This document shows, one piece after another, positions 42,517 to 53,890 of a DNA stretch of 64,000 nt. The DNA comes from Salvator merianae (Eukaryota; Chordata; Lepidosauria; Squamata; Teiidae): assembly GCA_003586115.2 (NCBI GenBank), contig QVOM02000042.1:39522204-39586203 (forward strand), written 5' to 3'. Made by a program: the position numbers and the translations under genes. Every line of letters begins with the position of its first letter. The stretch's first letter is position 1. The notes under the pieces were generated by a model. That model saw nothing but the letters and a program-made list of their open reading frames with translations, was not told the origin of the DNA and did no database searches.

Positions 42517-43106
42517 GGCCGATTTTGCACTTAACATGCTAGCACAGACTACAGGGCCGAAAACACATCCTGAAGCTGGCTACTGGCGTTCATGATGTGA
42601 ATGCTGGTAGCCAAGCCCAATCCTTGCCATGGCAGCATCCAGCAAGCATCCGACTGCTGCCGTGGTGACCTACAGCAGCACCTCATGCAATGAAGAATCC
42701 GGCATTCTGGTGCCTGATTGGGCATGTGCCCAATGGTCACCACAGCATCGGCCAGCAAGTGTCTGGCCACTGCCATGGTGACTGGGAGGCCCACGCAGTA
42801 CACAGGCATGCTAGCTGATCGTGGCTGCACAATGAGCCCTTCATGGCAGCGCCATCAGGCTTACATGATCGAGCCACATGGTGCCCTAATCGGGGCCACA
42901 CAGCCCAATTGGTGTGACCTGATTGCCCCAAGATGGCTGCTGCCGTGGCACAGGTAAGGTTACAGACTACTATTTTGTGCACCACCATTAGTAGCAATCG
43001 GGAGCAGACGAAGACCGCTTCTGGTTGCTTCGGCTGTCTTCTGATGCAGATGCACTTAGATGGCAAGCATTCTCAATACTTGCTACTACCAAGTGTAAAC
43101 AGGCCC
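42517..43106 (+). mobile_element. Harbinger-like MITE, family H-3
   Basis: Ends GGCCGATTTTGCACTT and AAGTGTAAACAGGCCC. The interior shares CCCAATCCTTGCCATGGCAG with 7485, a repeated ACTGCCATGGTGACTGGGA-like block, and the CTTGCTACTACCAAGTG right inner end. About 590 bp, longer than 12400 because of an expanded middle. Noncoding. Confidence 0.78.
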
Positions 43107-43700
43107 ATTAACTCACATCTAATGGCTACTAACGATGGCGGCAATATGTTGCTTCCAGTATTTCTCTGAATACAGGTTGTTGAAGTTTATGAATGGGAAA
43201 GAATTATTGCACTCATCTCCTAGTCATGGCACAAGGTTAGCAAGGATGAGTCAAGACACTTTGCTGCCTTAGTGGAAAAACCAGGTACCTTTCCTTCCCC
43301 CTTCCACTTATAGAGGATGACTAGAGCAATAGTTTCAATGCTAGAACTAGGACAAAGATTTATAGTAATGGACCTGAACATTTGTTTCCTAACACAAATA
43401 CCTATCTTTGACTAATAGGAAATGTGGGTCCCACTGTTGTGTTGCTACTGTGAAACCAGTTTTTTGTCTGGTCACAAGGTAATCCCTTACAAGATTACAA
43501 GATTCACTCCAGTTCCTGAATTATTTTTGATGAATAAGAGTAGTCTAGAATTTGGGGGGCCTTTTAGAAGGAACATTGGGAATGACCTTGGGGTCTCTTT
43601 CAAGGGGATGCCCACACATCTCTCTCTGGAGGCATCCCAACACTGCTCCTCTGGAGAAGAAAATCACCTCCGTGGTTTCTTCCACAGAGGAACACTCAAA
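43107..43700. other. No gene seen
   Basis: The 102-codon frame 43422-43730 runs into the hAT foldback at 43709 and shows no domain. Nothing else stands out. Confidence 0.45.
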
Positions 43701-43708
43701 GGTCTATG

Positions 43709-43919
43709 CAGTGACAGTCAGCGGCTTTAAGCCCAGGGGTTCATGCCCCACGCAAAGCGCACCATGGCTGTTTGCGGGGCCTCCGGGCTTCCATACTGCC
43801 TCAGCGGTTTGCTAGGCAACCTGCTGAGACAGTATGGAGTCCTGGAGGCCCCACAAACAGCCATAGCATGTTTTGCATGGGGCGCAAACACCCGGGCTTA
43901 AAGCTGCCAGCCACCACTG
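43709..43919. mobile_element. Foldback hAT MITE with 8 bp target duplication
   Basis: A 211 bp near-palindrome. The arms (about 95 bp each) pair CGGCTTTAAGCCCAGGGG with its complement near 43893, and GGCTGTTTGCGGGGCCTC with its complement near 43845, around a short spacer (GGTTTGCTAGGCAACC). Outer ends CAGTGACAGTC and (minus strand) CAGTGGTGGCT are hAT-like. Flanks GGTCTATG (43701-43708) and AGTCCATG (43920-43927) match at 6 of 8 positions, both differences being transitions. The 2745 relic is one arm of a relative. Confidence 0.82.
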
Positions 43920-43927
43920 AGTCCATG

Positions 43928-45869
43928 TGTCTGTCTGAGAATAGGAATGTCTTTCAGCCCTCCCCCAACTTCCTGGCCAAGTAACGCCATTTCATGGTAT
44001 GGTCCAGAGTGGATGGCGCAGCATGATTCATGCCATATTCATGCCTCCCAGAAGGCTTCCCTCCAGGGCATAAGACAACAAACTGTAGTCTCTCATGGCA
44101 ATTCCCTTTTCCAGCCAATTTTTCTTTAATAGGATAAAATAGGAACAGCAAGGAGTTGAAGAGGAAAGTAGAACATCGTTTGCTGTCCCCTTCCTTGCAA
44201 AACATTCTATACTCATTCTCAATAAAAAGTGATGTGGAAAACTTTGAGCTGCCCGGAGGCAGCAGCTTGGGAGTTTTTACTGAGGGTGGCTGGATGCCAT
44301 CCTTGCCTAGAAGAGCCCTTAATCTAAGATTTGATTTTTAGTTTCCATTAAAATAGATATCTCTTCCTGTTGTATTCTTTTCTTTTTGTACTGGGATCCA
44401 AACGTGTATCACACAAAATATTAAGAAATGCACTGGCTTATGTTCTGTGTCTCTTTCTACACTGATCAGTTCAGGGGCTCCTTTAGGCAGTAGCTTATAA
44501 CACCCAGGATCAGGAGTATCTATATAAATAAATAGCTTCCTCCGAGGTGAAGTCACCTGAAAATAATCTTTAAATGTTTTGTAAGCCCTGGGAAATTCTA
44601 TAAGACATTGATCTCTGCTATGCTTCTTTTTGCATTGGTTTGAGAGTTGTTGTTGTTTTTTCTGTTTGACTTTATTGAACCTGTTTTTTTTTCTCAGTAT
44701 TTTCTCCTTTCAAACAAATATGGGTCTAGTAAGATCACTGTCACTGATACTTGCAGCCCATTCATGTGTCTCTATTCCACAGAAATCAATTGAGGTCCAA
44801 GAAACACTTTGAAAGTCTTCGAAATATATAGCCATCTACGACATAAACAGTTTGGTCCCAAATAACAATTTGAGCATGTTCTAAAAGAAATGAACTTCCA
44901 AAAGAAGGCACAAATTCATTCAGATAAGAGATTATTTTGTCTTGTAAACATGGTTTGATCTTATTGCCAGGTAATCACAATATCACCATAGGAAATAGTG
45001 CCCTTGCCCTATAGTTTATGAGTTTGGGCGTTGAATAAATTCTGGAGCTAATTTTTTGTTAAATGAAATAATTTTGCCTGCTCCTGAACTTTGATTGCTA
45101 TATATAACTAATAGCAGGTATAGACAATGTAAAAATGTTAGACCTCTACTTACCACACAAGGGTGGAAAAATTCAAGTATAGGGACAAAATAATTGTGGT
45201 ATGTTAAAATATAGAATGTGGTTGAAATGCAGTATCTCTCAGATTTTTTTAAAAAATAAAGCGTTTATCAAAAAATAAGGGCAATTATTTTGCTAATTGT
45301 CAGAAAACAATAATTGAAATTATCTGATACCTTTCAGGAGAATTTCACTTTGAATTCCCATCTTGCTGCCTAAATAAAAAAAATATAGATAAACATAAGA
45401 TCCCAAATTATTGTGATTAGCCTAATTGTAGTATTTTATTATTATTAACTTTGTAATTTACGCTGTTGACAATATGTGGCTGCATTACTTACTGACTGCC
45501 TGTTCTGTTCCTATTGATGTTGCTCTATTGGGGCGATTCAACATAATAATAATAATAAAAATAAAAATCCACCTGGTTCAGAAGAACAGGTGAAGTTGGC
45601 AGTTGGAATACAAAGACCTCCCTAAAGAATATATTCATATTGAAGAATGGGCATCAAATAAAGTGGTGGGTGCTTTTCAGTGTGTTCAGTATATACAATG
45701 ATCACACTGGAGCAAAAAATCCTAACCATACAAATATATTAAAGGTATTGAAACTGCTTTTATCTGACACAGAAAGAGATCATGACTTAGAGGATTCAAT
45801 GGAAGTGGGAAGCCAAGGTGTGGCTGACCATAAAAAAAGACCATGAGCATGTAGGGATAATAAGAAAGA
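43928..45869. other. No gene seen; AT-rich
   Basis: Nearly 2 kb without recognisable transposon ends. A short AAT/AATAA tract at 45545-45568 may be a decayed LINE tail. All frames are under 85 codons and unsupported. Confidence 0.45.
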
Positions 45870-46270
45870 GTATTGCAAAATAACAATGTCTTTATTATAA
45901 TGCCCTAGCACAGCCTGTTAGTTCATCCACGCCTGGACTATGGTATACATAGGATTTAACAAAGTTTTTTTTAAAAGAGCAAGGAGAGGGCAGTTAAAAT
46001 GATTAAGTAGCTGTAAGACATGATAGAGATGTATAAAATTGTGCATGCTGTGCATACGGAAAAGTTTTTCTCCCTTTCCCAAAATACTAGAACCAAAGGT
46101 TATCCCATGAAACTGAATCTTGAAAAATCAGGGCAGAGAAAGTATTTCTTCATACAACCAGCAGCAGCTAGTGAAAGCCCTGGAAGCACTGTGCGGAGTT
46201 TAATCAGGTTTTCCTGGAGCTTGAATATTGCATCAAATCCCTCTTTCATCCCATATGCTGCATGTTAAAT
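45870..46270 (+). mobile_element. CR1-type LINE 3' coding fragment
   Basis: The plus-strand frame reads MIEMYKIVHAVHTEKFFSLS, QNTRTKGYPMKL and QRKYFF, paralleling the antisense copy at 21324-21644 before the frame is lost. Upstream, SKEr-VK-type and stop-broken sequence belongs to the preceding RT segment. It stops 4 bp before an H-2 MITE. Confidence 0.82.
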
Positions 46271-46274
46271 CAAA

Positions 46275-46675
46275 GGGCGTTTCTACACTTATCTTTGGAC
46301 CACTCTATGATGTAGACTACAGGTGTCCCTTCTGCATTGTAGACCAGTCCAAGGGAGGCCCAGTCCACTGCTGGTATGCTCCATCCACAAAAGGTCACTG
46401 ATAGTCCTGATTAAACAGTGGGCCCCAATACGGAACGAGGAGGTATGCAGAAGGCATGTCTCTATTTTCTGGACTTTCATTCCTAGCCCTTTGGAGCCCT
46501 CGGAGGCTGATCTCAAAGCTCGTGCAAACTTCAGGGCCAGTGTGGGGGCTAGTCTGGCCCAGCGCCATTGTGTAGACAACACTGTTCCAAACCAGTGTAC
46601 CATGATCTAGACTAGTGGGTCTTGCTGGTCTGAACCAACTGATCCAGATCACAACCTTTGAGTATAGAAAGGCCC
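46275..46675 (+). mobile_element. Harbinger-like MITE, family H-2
   Basis: 401 bp. Ends GGGCGTTTCTACACTT and GAGTATAGAAAGGCCC. The flanking triplets AAA and ATA agree at two positions. Interior blocks TCCCTTCTGCATTGTAGACC, TTTGGAGCCCTCGGAGGC and GGGTCTTGCTGGTCTG follow the H-2 order. Noncoding. Confidence 0.78.
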
Positions 46676-48402
46676 ATAGTTTTTCTATGTGATTCAGATG
46701 TCAAAAAGGGCTGATGAATCTCCACATGGGACATCTGGGTACTTGTGGATATACTGTCAACCACTAGTCACTATAACCTGCAACACATAGACTGTGTCTT
46801 CACTCACATGGACTTGTCCATATACCTGAGGGAGGACTCATGGAAATTGTGTCTTCACTCACCCATCTATACACCTGGAGGAGGAGTCTCACATTTTGTG
46901 GCATGACACACACCACCAAAGAATGCAATGCCTTTCCAGGACCCAGGGGTGAGGGCACAGAACCACACTCTTCACAGGAGCATCTCATGCATGACTTCTC
47001 TGATGCCCACAATGCTGAACTTAGATGCTACAAAGCACCTGGTGATGCACTGGGAGTGTGCTTTAGCAGAAATGTCTGCCCCTAGTCACCTTCCTCCATG
47101 GCTGTGAGGCCACAGTCATAGTTAGGCTGTAAAATTTTATAGCATAAGATGTGTTATGGGTAACCAGCTTGAACAACACAGTTTTGGCAGAGCCAATTGA
47201 GTTTATTATTATCAGTTTATTTTGATCCCTACCAAGAATGAGCACAATGTAAGCAAGTATCTCTTTCCGTTACTAATATTTCTCTACACAATTTGTACAC
47301 AGTAGATAAGACTTTCAGAAATGCGGGTAGAGTGTGGAATGTTCCATTGCTTTTTGAAAAGATAGCTTGAATTTCTGAGGCCCTCAGTCTGCCACTATAC
47401 AGTGTTGAAGGAGAGCTTTTACAGTTTTTAAAGAATTTCTCTTTCTTGAAAATGCTTATTGTCTCATTGCTGCTAGCCTAAGGAAAACTTTTTTGTTGTT
47501 ACGTTGTTGATTATATCTCAGTTCTCTCAGGAGCTGTCAAAAAGACAGATGATTACCGCTTCATTCCGAAGTGTTCGGAAAATTTTTAAGTGATATTATA
47601 GTAACAAACGTGTCCCTGTCATTCATTACGGAAAAGTCTGAGGTCTATGGTAGGAAATGTAGGCTGTGAACACTGCACAAAAATTGCTCAAATGAAAAAA
47701 AGAAATGTGAGGATTTTATTGTTGCTGTTGCTGTTGTTTTGCTTCATTTCCTTTATCTGCTCTTTGTGCAACAAATTTATTTCTTTGTTTAATTCTGCCT
47801 CTCCTCCAGGAGCAAAAGGTGATGGGCCTTTCTCTCTTTCCATTGATCATTTTATCCTTGCAGCAACTGAGGGAGAGAGGTTCTGTTGAGGAGCAATGCC
47901 GTGCTTCAGGCTGCTGCCACACCCACCAAGCATCTCTTTGTAACAATCTGCCCCGTTCTTGAAGTGCTCTCAAAATATTAGCAGCACAACTGACCTGTTC
48001 CAACACTTTTCTCCCCTCTCGTCCTGCAGAACTTCATGGCTTGTTATTAGCTGAGTACCTGGAAATCCTGCACCCAAGCACAGTTAAACCAAAACCAGTA
48101 CTTTTCTTTTTTGCCTTTAACCATGCTTGTGCCAGGACCAAGGAAATACAATGGGTTCCTTGTTTAGAACTTCGACATGTTATATTGAGATGATTTTTGA
48201 AAGAGATGTTTTTCTTTTTGCTCCCCTCCTCCTTGGGATCTTCAAATGTGGCTTATGATTAGCTGAGCACCTGAATGTCCCAACCCCCAGCACCACTCTA
48301 GCAAAATCGTCTCCCCACATTTCCTTTTATAATGTTGAATACCTTATACTTTTGAGTTCCTATGGTTTCTTCCTACACCTACACTTCTGCCGTGCCCACA
48401 AA
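46676..48402. other. No gene seen; one repeat-poor block
   Basis: 46790-47080 contains imperfect direct repeats of a TGTGTCTTCACTCACMYGG-like word. 47430-47640 is described separately as a candidate regulatory block. No frame exceeds 96 codons or shows a domain. Confidence 0.45.
47430..47640. promoter_or_regulatory. Weak candidate conserved noncoding element
   Basis: A repeat-free block with an intact look (for example AGGAGCTGTCAAAAAGACAG and TTCATTACGGAAAAG) between more degenerate sequence. Called on texture only. Confidence 0.2.
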
Positions 48403-48410
48403 GTAGGCAT

Positions 48411-48603
48411 TAGCAATGGTTCATCGCTTTAAGAATGGGGGTTCACAGGCTGCAGAAAGGTGAGATCGCTGGCTGCAAAACCACAGCCCTCCCTGGGAGG
48501 GTCTTACAGTGGCCTCCTGCATCACTAGGGAGGCCCTGCAGCCAGCGATCTCCCCTTCCCATGGCTTGTGAACCCCTCTGCTTAAAGGGGCGAGCTGTCG
48601 TTG
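48411..48603. mobile_element. Foldback hAT-like element
   Basis: The left part GGGGGTTCACAGGCTGC and GAGATCGCTGGCTGCA have complementary partners at TGCAGCCAGCGATCTCC and GCTTGTGAACCCC. Arms are about 60 bp with a spacer holding CCTCCCTGGGAGGG. The outer CTTTAAG/CTTAAAG words echo the 43709 element. GTAGGCAT (48403-48410) and GTAGGTAT (48604-48611) match at 7 of 8. Confidence 0.7.
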
Positions 48604-48714
48604 GTAGGTATATTGAACCTCAAAAAGGCATGTCATTTTCATTTGCATAATGCTGTAGAGGTGCCCTTAGAGGACTTTATTCACTTCCTAAGATCCCTGG
48701 GATGGATCAAAGGC

Positions 48715-49550
48715 AGGATGTATGTAGTTGTATAAACTACTTTTGAAGACAGAATTAGAACAAGAACAAGTCAAAGAATGTTTGATAGCATGGGCTGGAA
48801 ATTTTAACTACAATATACTGATGGAACAATGGGAAAAACTTTGGATTAAAGATTTGAAATTTACTGTATGTAATGCTTTAAAAGAGAATATAGAAGATGA
48901 TGTATAGATGGTATCTAACACCTTATAAAATTTCAAAAATGTATCAAGGCATGTCAAGTAAGCGTTGCAAATGTAGAAAGCAAGAAGGCACTTTTTATCA
49001 TATGTGGTGGACCTGTATAAAAAAACCCAAAATGGGTGCTAATGTTTACAGTTATGCAGGAGATCTTAAAGATTAATATTCCTTTTAAGCCAGGATTTTA
49101 CATTTTAGGGATAATAGAAAATGTTTTATGATGTTAACGTTTTAATGCAAAATATGGTAACTGCAGCTAGAAGTGTATATGCACAGAAATGGAAAGGAGA
49201 TAAAATACAAACAGTGGATGATTGGTTGGTCAAAATGATGGACCTTGCCAAGATGGACAAACTGACTAATTTACTGAGAAATAAGACAGTGGATAGGTTT
49301 TATAAAAACTGGAAACCCTTTATTGGCTTTCTGCACGAATCAGAAAGTGGACTTGTGATTGCTGGATTTGAAGAATGAAGAAGAAAGACGATCTTTAGGA
49401 GAACAGAAGTGAGGGATCAGGAGGGGCAAGAAACATGGAACACAAAAGAAACTTTAGAAGAAGGAGGAAGTTAACATGGGAAAAAATGTTAGCTTATGAG
49501 TTTTTGGACTAAATGTAAATTTTATGTATTTTAAACCATTTTTTAAAAAG
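48715..49550 (+). mobile_element. L1 LINE 3' part: longest L1 relic
   Basis: Across frameshifts the translation gives EKLWIKDLKFTVCNALKENI, MMYRWYLTPYKISKMYQGMS, a zinc-knuckle-like C-x-C ... GTFYHMWWTC segment, then in one 85-codon frame VYAQKWKGDKIQTVDDWLVK, MDKLTNLLRNKTVDRFYKNW and KPFIGFLHESE ... IAGFEE. This is the ordered C-terminal third of squamate L1 ORF2, followed by a 3' UTR ending near TTTTTTAAAAAG. Not functional: 5'-truncated with stops. Confidence 0.9.
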
Positions 49551-50774
49551 TTGCCTCATTTCCTGCATGTGTATGTAGCCACCGTGGGGTTTGGAACTTC
49601 AGTTTCCATGTCCAGCACTCTAACCACTACACTCTACATGTTCCCTACATATGGAAGATCCATGGTCAGGTGCAAGCATGGGAGATGGCCTATTTATTTG
49701 CTTCTGTTTATAACCTGTCCTTTCCTTTAAGGCCCCAGGGCAGGTAACATGCAAAACTTAATAAAAGCAAAGTAAGCAAACATTAAAACCCCAATTTTTT
49801 AAAAAAATTAATTGAAAGCACATCACAAAAACAATGGTACAAACCTAAAGTTACATTTGCATACAGGAAATGAAGTACTTATAGTTTGATCGCAGAACAA
49901 TTTAACAACATGGTGGATACACTGTGCCTTCTACCTAGCTTTTAGGAAGAAAAAGGAGGATCGGGGAACTCTAAAATCACCTTATTGAAAGGAGATGGCA
50001 TGGGTCCAATTTGAGACGGAGAAAAGGAGAGCCAACTCAGGACAGCATGAAAAGGAATGCTCTGCCCTTTCTTTCCCATCCATCAGGTTATTCAAAGTGC
50101 CACTGTAGTTGTCTATGGTCTCCATTCGTGAGTTGATGGCCTGACCGTCTACCAGATCAGCCTTCTAGCTTCATGCTCCTCCTCCTACCTGCCTTTATTA
50201 CCCATCTGTTTGCTTCCTTTCAAAATGCCTGCAGGAATTCAAAAGCAAGTCAGCAGATGGATGGGGAAGGGGTAGAGAAACAAATAACCAGGAGGTCAAG
50301 CTGTTAAACTCATGAGTAGGCCTAATTAAGGTCAGAGAACACCGATTCAAAGGCATGGTTTTTATTTTATTACTCATCCTCTTCCTATCAGTTCATCTAT
50401 TGCTGCGCTATGGGGTTCCATATACTGACCCAGGTTTTAGGGTGTAGTAAGGCTGGCAGATAAATAACATCAAACAGAAAAAAAATCAGAAATCAAGAAG
50501 ATTCTTTGGCTGTGAAAGAAAAAGTTGTTGGGTAGCATGGGAATTGTGTTAGGACTGAAAAACAAGAAGGGAGTGTGAAAATTATTGAGAACCTGGCAAA
50601 TAACAAGGGTAATCCAGGCAAGAGAAAAGGGAAGAAACATGGAACCTAAACTGAAGATACCAGTCTAGGGGTCTATTTTCCCCCACTGGATGTGGACAAG
50701 GGGATCAAAGATATCTAAAGAAGAAAGCAGATTTAAGGCAGGAGGCTCCCACATCTCAGTGTAGAAGAAATATA
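49551..50774. other. No gene seen
   Basis: 49680-49830 has A-rich sequence with AAAACTTAATAAAAGC, possibly LINE tail debris (a GGCCCCAGGGCAGG-like word precedes it). The rest is repeat-poor. Confidence 0.4.
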
Positions 50775-51192
50775 GAGCCTTTCTCCACTCAAAAGGGGTC
50801 AGTGGGTCTGGACCAAGCAGGTCCACTGGTCCAGATCATGGCATACAGAGGTCCAGAACAGTGCTGTTTGCATGATAATGCTGGTCCAGACCAGTCCCTG
50901 CATTGGGGCCAAGCTACAAAGGGCTAGGAACTATATTCCTAACCATGGAGCCCCCAGAGGACCCATTTCAGCAGTGCACTTTGGTGTACCACTGAAACAG
51001 ATCCCCTGGTAGTCCATAAAATGGAAGTGTATCTTCTCCATGCCTTCATGTTCCTGATCTGGATTACACTCTATCCCATGTGGACAGAGCATGCCAGCAG
51101 TGACAGCACCTCCCTTGGACTGGTCTATGATACAGAAGGGAGGTCTATAGCCTACATCATAGACCAGCCCAAAGATAATTACAGAAAGTCCC
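50775..51192 (-). mobile_element. Harbinger-like MITE, family H-2
   Basis: Ends GAGCCTTTCTCCACT and TTACAGAAAGTCCC. Interior in reverse H-2 orientation: GGTCAGTGGGTCTGGACC, GTGCACTTTGGTGTACCAC, TCTGGATTACACTCTATCC and CTTGGACTGGTCTATGAT. About 418 bp. Flanks ATA/ACA agree at two of three positions. Confidence 0.75.
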
Positions 51193-51454
51193 ACAAATGA
51201 AGCAAAACAGGATGGAGGAGTTCTCTTAAGGATAATCATTATCCAGGTACTAAAAAGATAACCTTATCTAGGCAAGACAGGAGTCCATCATGTTCAATAG
51301 TTCTGAAGAAATGGAAATTTCAGCAAATGCAGTCCATCATATGGAAAGTATCTGTTCAAATTCCCTCTTCCATCCAACTATTTAAGGTGCAGACTTCTCT
51401 TCTCTTCCCATCTGGCCACCCTATCTAAGCAGGAAAGTCAAGGTTATGAAACTC

Positions 51455-51786
51455 CCCATTCAGGAAACAAAATTGGGCTCCACAGCTGTACTGGGAACGG
51501 CTGGACTGCTCCTGGTATTCGCATCCTCTTTCGGGTGCAAATGCTGCACTGTGTGGCACAGCTGCGGCTGTGCAGTCATGCCATGTCCCCAGTCACTCAG
51601 GCAGTGGCCGGACGTTTTGCCAGCCATGTCATGGCATGAGCCATCAGCATTTACACTGTGAGTGCTGGAAGCCCATTGCCAGGTTGTTCCAGCCCTCACA
51701 GTGCCCTGTTTTTACACTGTGGGGTCTGTTCCACCTTGGAATGTTCGCTTGAGAACATTCCATGGTGGAAAAGTGCAAAAGGGCCC
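51455..51786 (-). mobile_element. Harbinger-like MITE, family H-3 (truncated)
   Basis: Right end GTGCAAAAGGGCCC is intact, with ACATTCCATGGTGGAA just inside, the complement of the start of 12400. The left part begins mid-element at CCACAGCTGTACTGGGA, so about a quarter is missing. Confidence 0.7.
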
Positions 51787-52679
51787 TTTGACTGGCCTCT
51801 TCCATGATTGCACCTACTGCTAGAAAGTTTACTTTCTGTGCATTTTTGGTCTGTTGAGCTAAGAGGAACGGGTTTTCCTCATCCCCTGTATTAAATTATA
51901 CTTCATCAACTGCAAGCTGGCTATTTTCTCTGTATTATTTTTAACTTTACCTGCTTTTAATGTCATGTCTTATGTAAGCCAGCCTGATCTCTTTTTCTGA
52001 TGGAATGATGCAATATTATTACTTAAATAAAAATAGAATAATAAAAATTAAGCATTTGGGACAAGTGACTACAATCAACCCTCTAAAAATAGGAGAGTTA
52101 TTTTTATTGAAGTCTTTGTTAAGTTCACAGACTGCTTGTATTATTCAGCCTCATGCCCTCCAGATATTGGAGTCTAAGCCTGGATCTACAGAAGCCCTAA
52201 AGCTACCCAGTACCTGCCACACCTAGCACAAGAATTCCATCACCCAGGTGAGCTCAGGTGGGAGAGCTCTTTAAATAATCCTCAAGCTGTGCTGAAGCAA
52301 AGCATTCCAGCTGTCTTTATGGCAGCCAGAAGTTGACCTGAAAGTAGTGGATGACATATAAATACACCACCAACATTCCCAGCTGGACCATGCTGTGAAA
52401 GTGGAATATAAGGGCAATTAGTTGTCAATCTGCCTCCATGTCCATAGAGCTGATGTAGACGCAGCCTAAGTCCCATTTACCCCATCAGCTTGATCAATTG
52501 CCAGTGATGATGGGTGCCTGTAACCCAACAACTGCAGAGAGCACCAAGTTGGATGAGGATGTTATATTAGTGAATTCATAGCCATTCAGTCAGTCTGTGA
52601 TATATCAGTTATGATACTATACAGTGCTATGCCCTGTACTATTACATTCTTTCCAAGAGCCATTGGCATGGCCATCAAT
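51787..52679. other. No gene seen; small repeat relics
   Basis: 51880-52045 resembles a LINE 3' UTR (TTTTTAACTTTACCTGC ... TTACTTAAATAAAAATAG). 52500-52560 holds GTGATGATGGGTGCCTGTAA, a decayed copy of the dispersed palindromic repeat at 15482. Confidence 0.4.
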
Positions 52680-52838
52680 GGCCCTTTCTGCACTTGGCCT
52701 TATTGTGGATTATATCCCAGAATACGGACCTGCTATGAAAGGTCTTGCCCAGGGTCTACCATAGTCTGCACTAGCATGCAGATGGCAGGTCCCTATTCTG
52801 AGATATAATCTGGAATACGTCCAAGTGCAGAAAGGGCC
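52680..52838. mobile_element. 159 bp Tourist-like MITE with perfect 18 bp TIR
   Basis: GGCCCTTTCTGCACTTGG and its exact inverted copy bound 159 bp, flanked on each side by AAT (52677-52679, 52839-52841). Inverted similarity continues to about 55 bp per side (GATTATATC, CAGAATA, GGACCTGC), leaving only about 45 bp of loop. The TIR is that of the H families but the interior is unrelated. Confidence 0.88.
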
Positions 52839-52974
52839 AATGTCATAGGCTATAATGTGATGTTTTTGAGGAGCCAGGTGAACAGAGACTCAATAATGGA
52901 TGAGAATGAAAGAATGCAGTTTATTCAAACTTTTAGCCTCAGGATAAAAGACTGTGGCAGAGTGGAAAGCATAG

Positions 52975-53373
52975 GGGCCTGCTCACACTTTACCCATAGC
53001 GAAACATCAGGCGCTCACTGGATAAGTGCATTCGCATGGCCCCACTGCCACAGCATCTGGAAGCATCTATAACCACTCCCAGACACTACTAGCTGTGGGC
53101 AACAAAATTGTTGTCCACAGCTTGACCAGGAGCACCCTATTTAGGGTGTGAACACTACAAGTATGCAGCATAGCACAGCTGTGACTATGCAGTCACACAC
53201 CATGTTCCCGATGCCAATGACTGGACATTGCCACAGCCACTCTCATGGCAGTCGGACCAGCCATCTGCACTGTGAATACTGGAAGTCCAGTACAAGGCTG
53301 TTCCAGCCCTTGCGAATGGCCATTGTGCCATGCTGTGGGGTCTTGTACAACCTAGAATGGTGTGAACAGGCCC
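52975..53373 (-). mobile_element. Harbinger-like MITE, family H-3
   Basis: 399 bp, ends GGGCCTGCTCACACTTTA and GGTGTGAACAGGCCC. It contains a central palindrome (CTGTGGGCAACAAAATTGTT then GTCCACAG) and the CTGTTCCAGCCCTTGCGAATGG block, both shared with 62761. Flanking triplets do not match. Confidence 0.8.
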
Positions 53374-53419
53374 ACTGATAGCATTATTTAGACAATTGTA
53401 ACGATGTTACAGAAGGAAG

Positions 53420-53740
53420 TGGCATAGGTTGTCAGACCTTCTCTGTGTTGGTACCCACCCACTGGAATAGTATCCCCTCTGATATTTGTAGGGTACCTAT
53501 ATGTCTGTTTTTTTGGGTGCTGACTGAACACTTATATTTTTACTTAGGCCTTTTCAGAATGAGTGAATGTCTGTTTGTTTCCCACATCCTTGATTTTAAT
53601 CTTATTTTTATATAACTATTATGATTTTAGCTTGCTTTATTTTCAATATTATGTGAGCCGCTTTGAGATTATAATAGGAAGTGGTATTTAAATAAGTGGT
53701 ATTTATTTAAATAAATAAATAAATAAAGTTATAACACAGG
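53420..53740 (+). mobile_element. L2-type LINE 3' end
   Basis: GTTGGTACCCACCCACTGGA is the VPTxWN segment of the RT end, nearly identical to 62400-62420, followed by CCCCTCTGATATTTGTAGGG and a 3' UTR with TGTGAGCCGCTTTGAGATT and an (ATAA)n tail. 5'-truncated. Confidence 0.82.
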
Positions 53741-53744
53741 AGAC

Positions 53745-53890
53745 CCTAGCTGAATGTTTTGAGGAAGAACATTCTTACAATAAGTGCAATTCATCTGTGG
53801 AACCAATTACCTAAAGAGGTGGGTGATGTCTTCTCCCTTTATTTGGATCCTTGTACAAGGCAGATTGTTGTACTAGGTAGCCTAAGGCAA
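53745..53890 (+). mobile_element. CR1-like LINE fragment
   Basis: Short stretch with a CATCTGTGGAACCAATTACC-like WN-LP segment and AAGAGGTGGGTGATG, as in CR1-type RT ends. Only about 145 bp; assignment is tentative. Confidence 0.45.
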
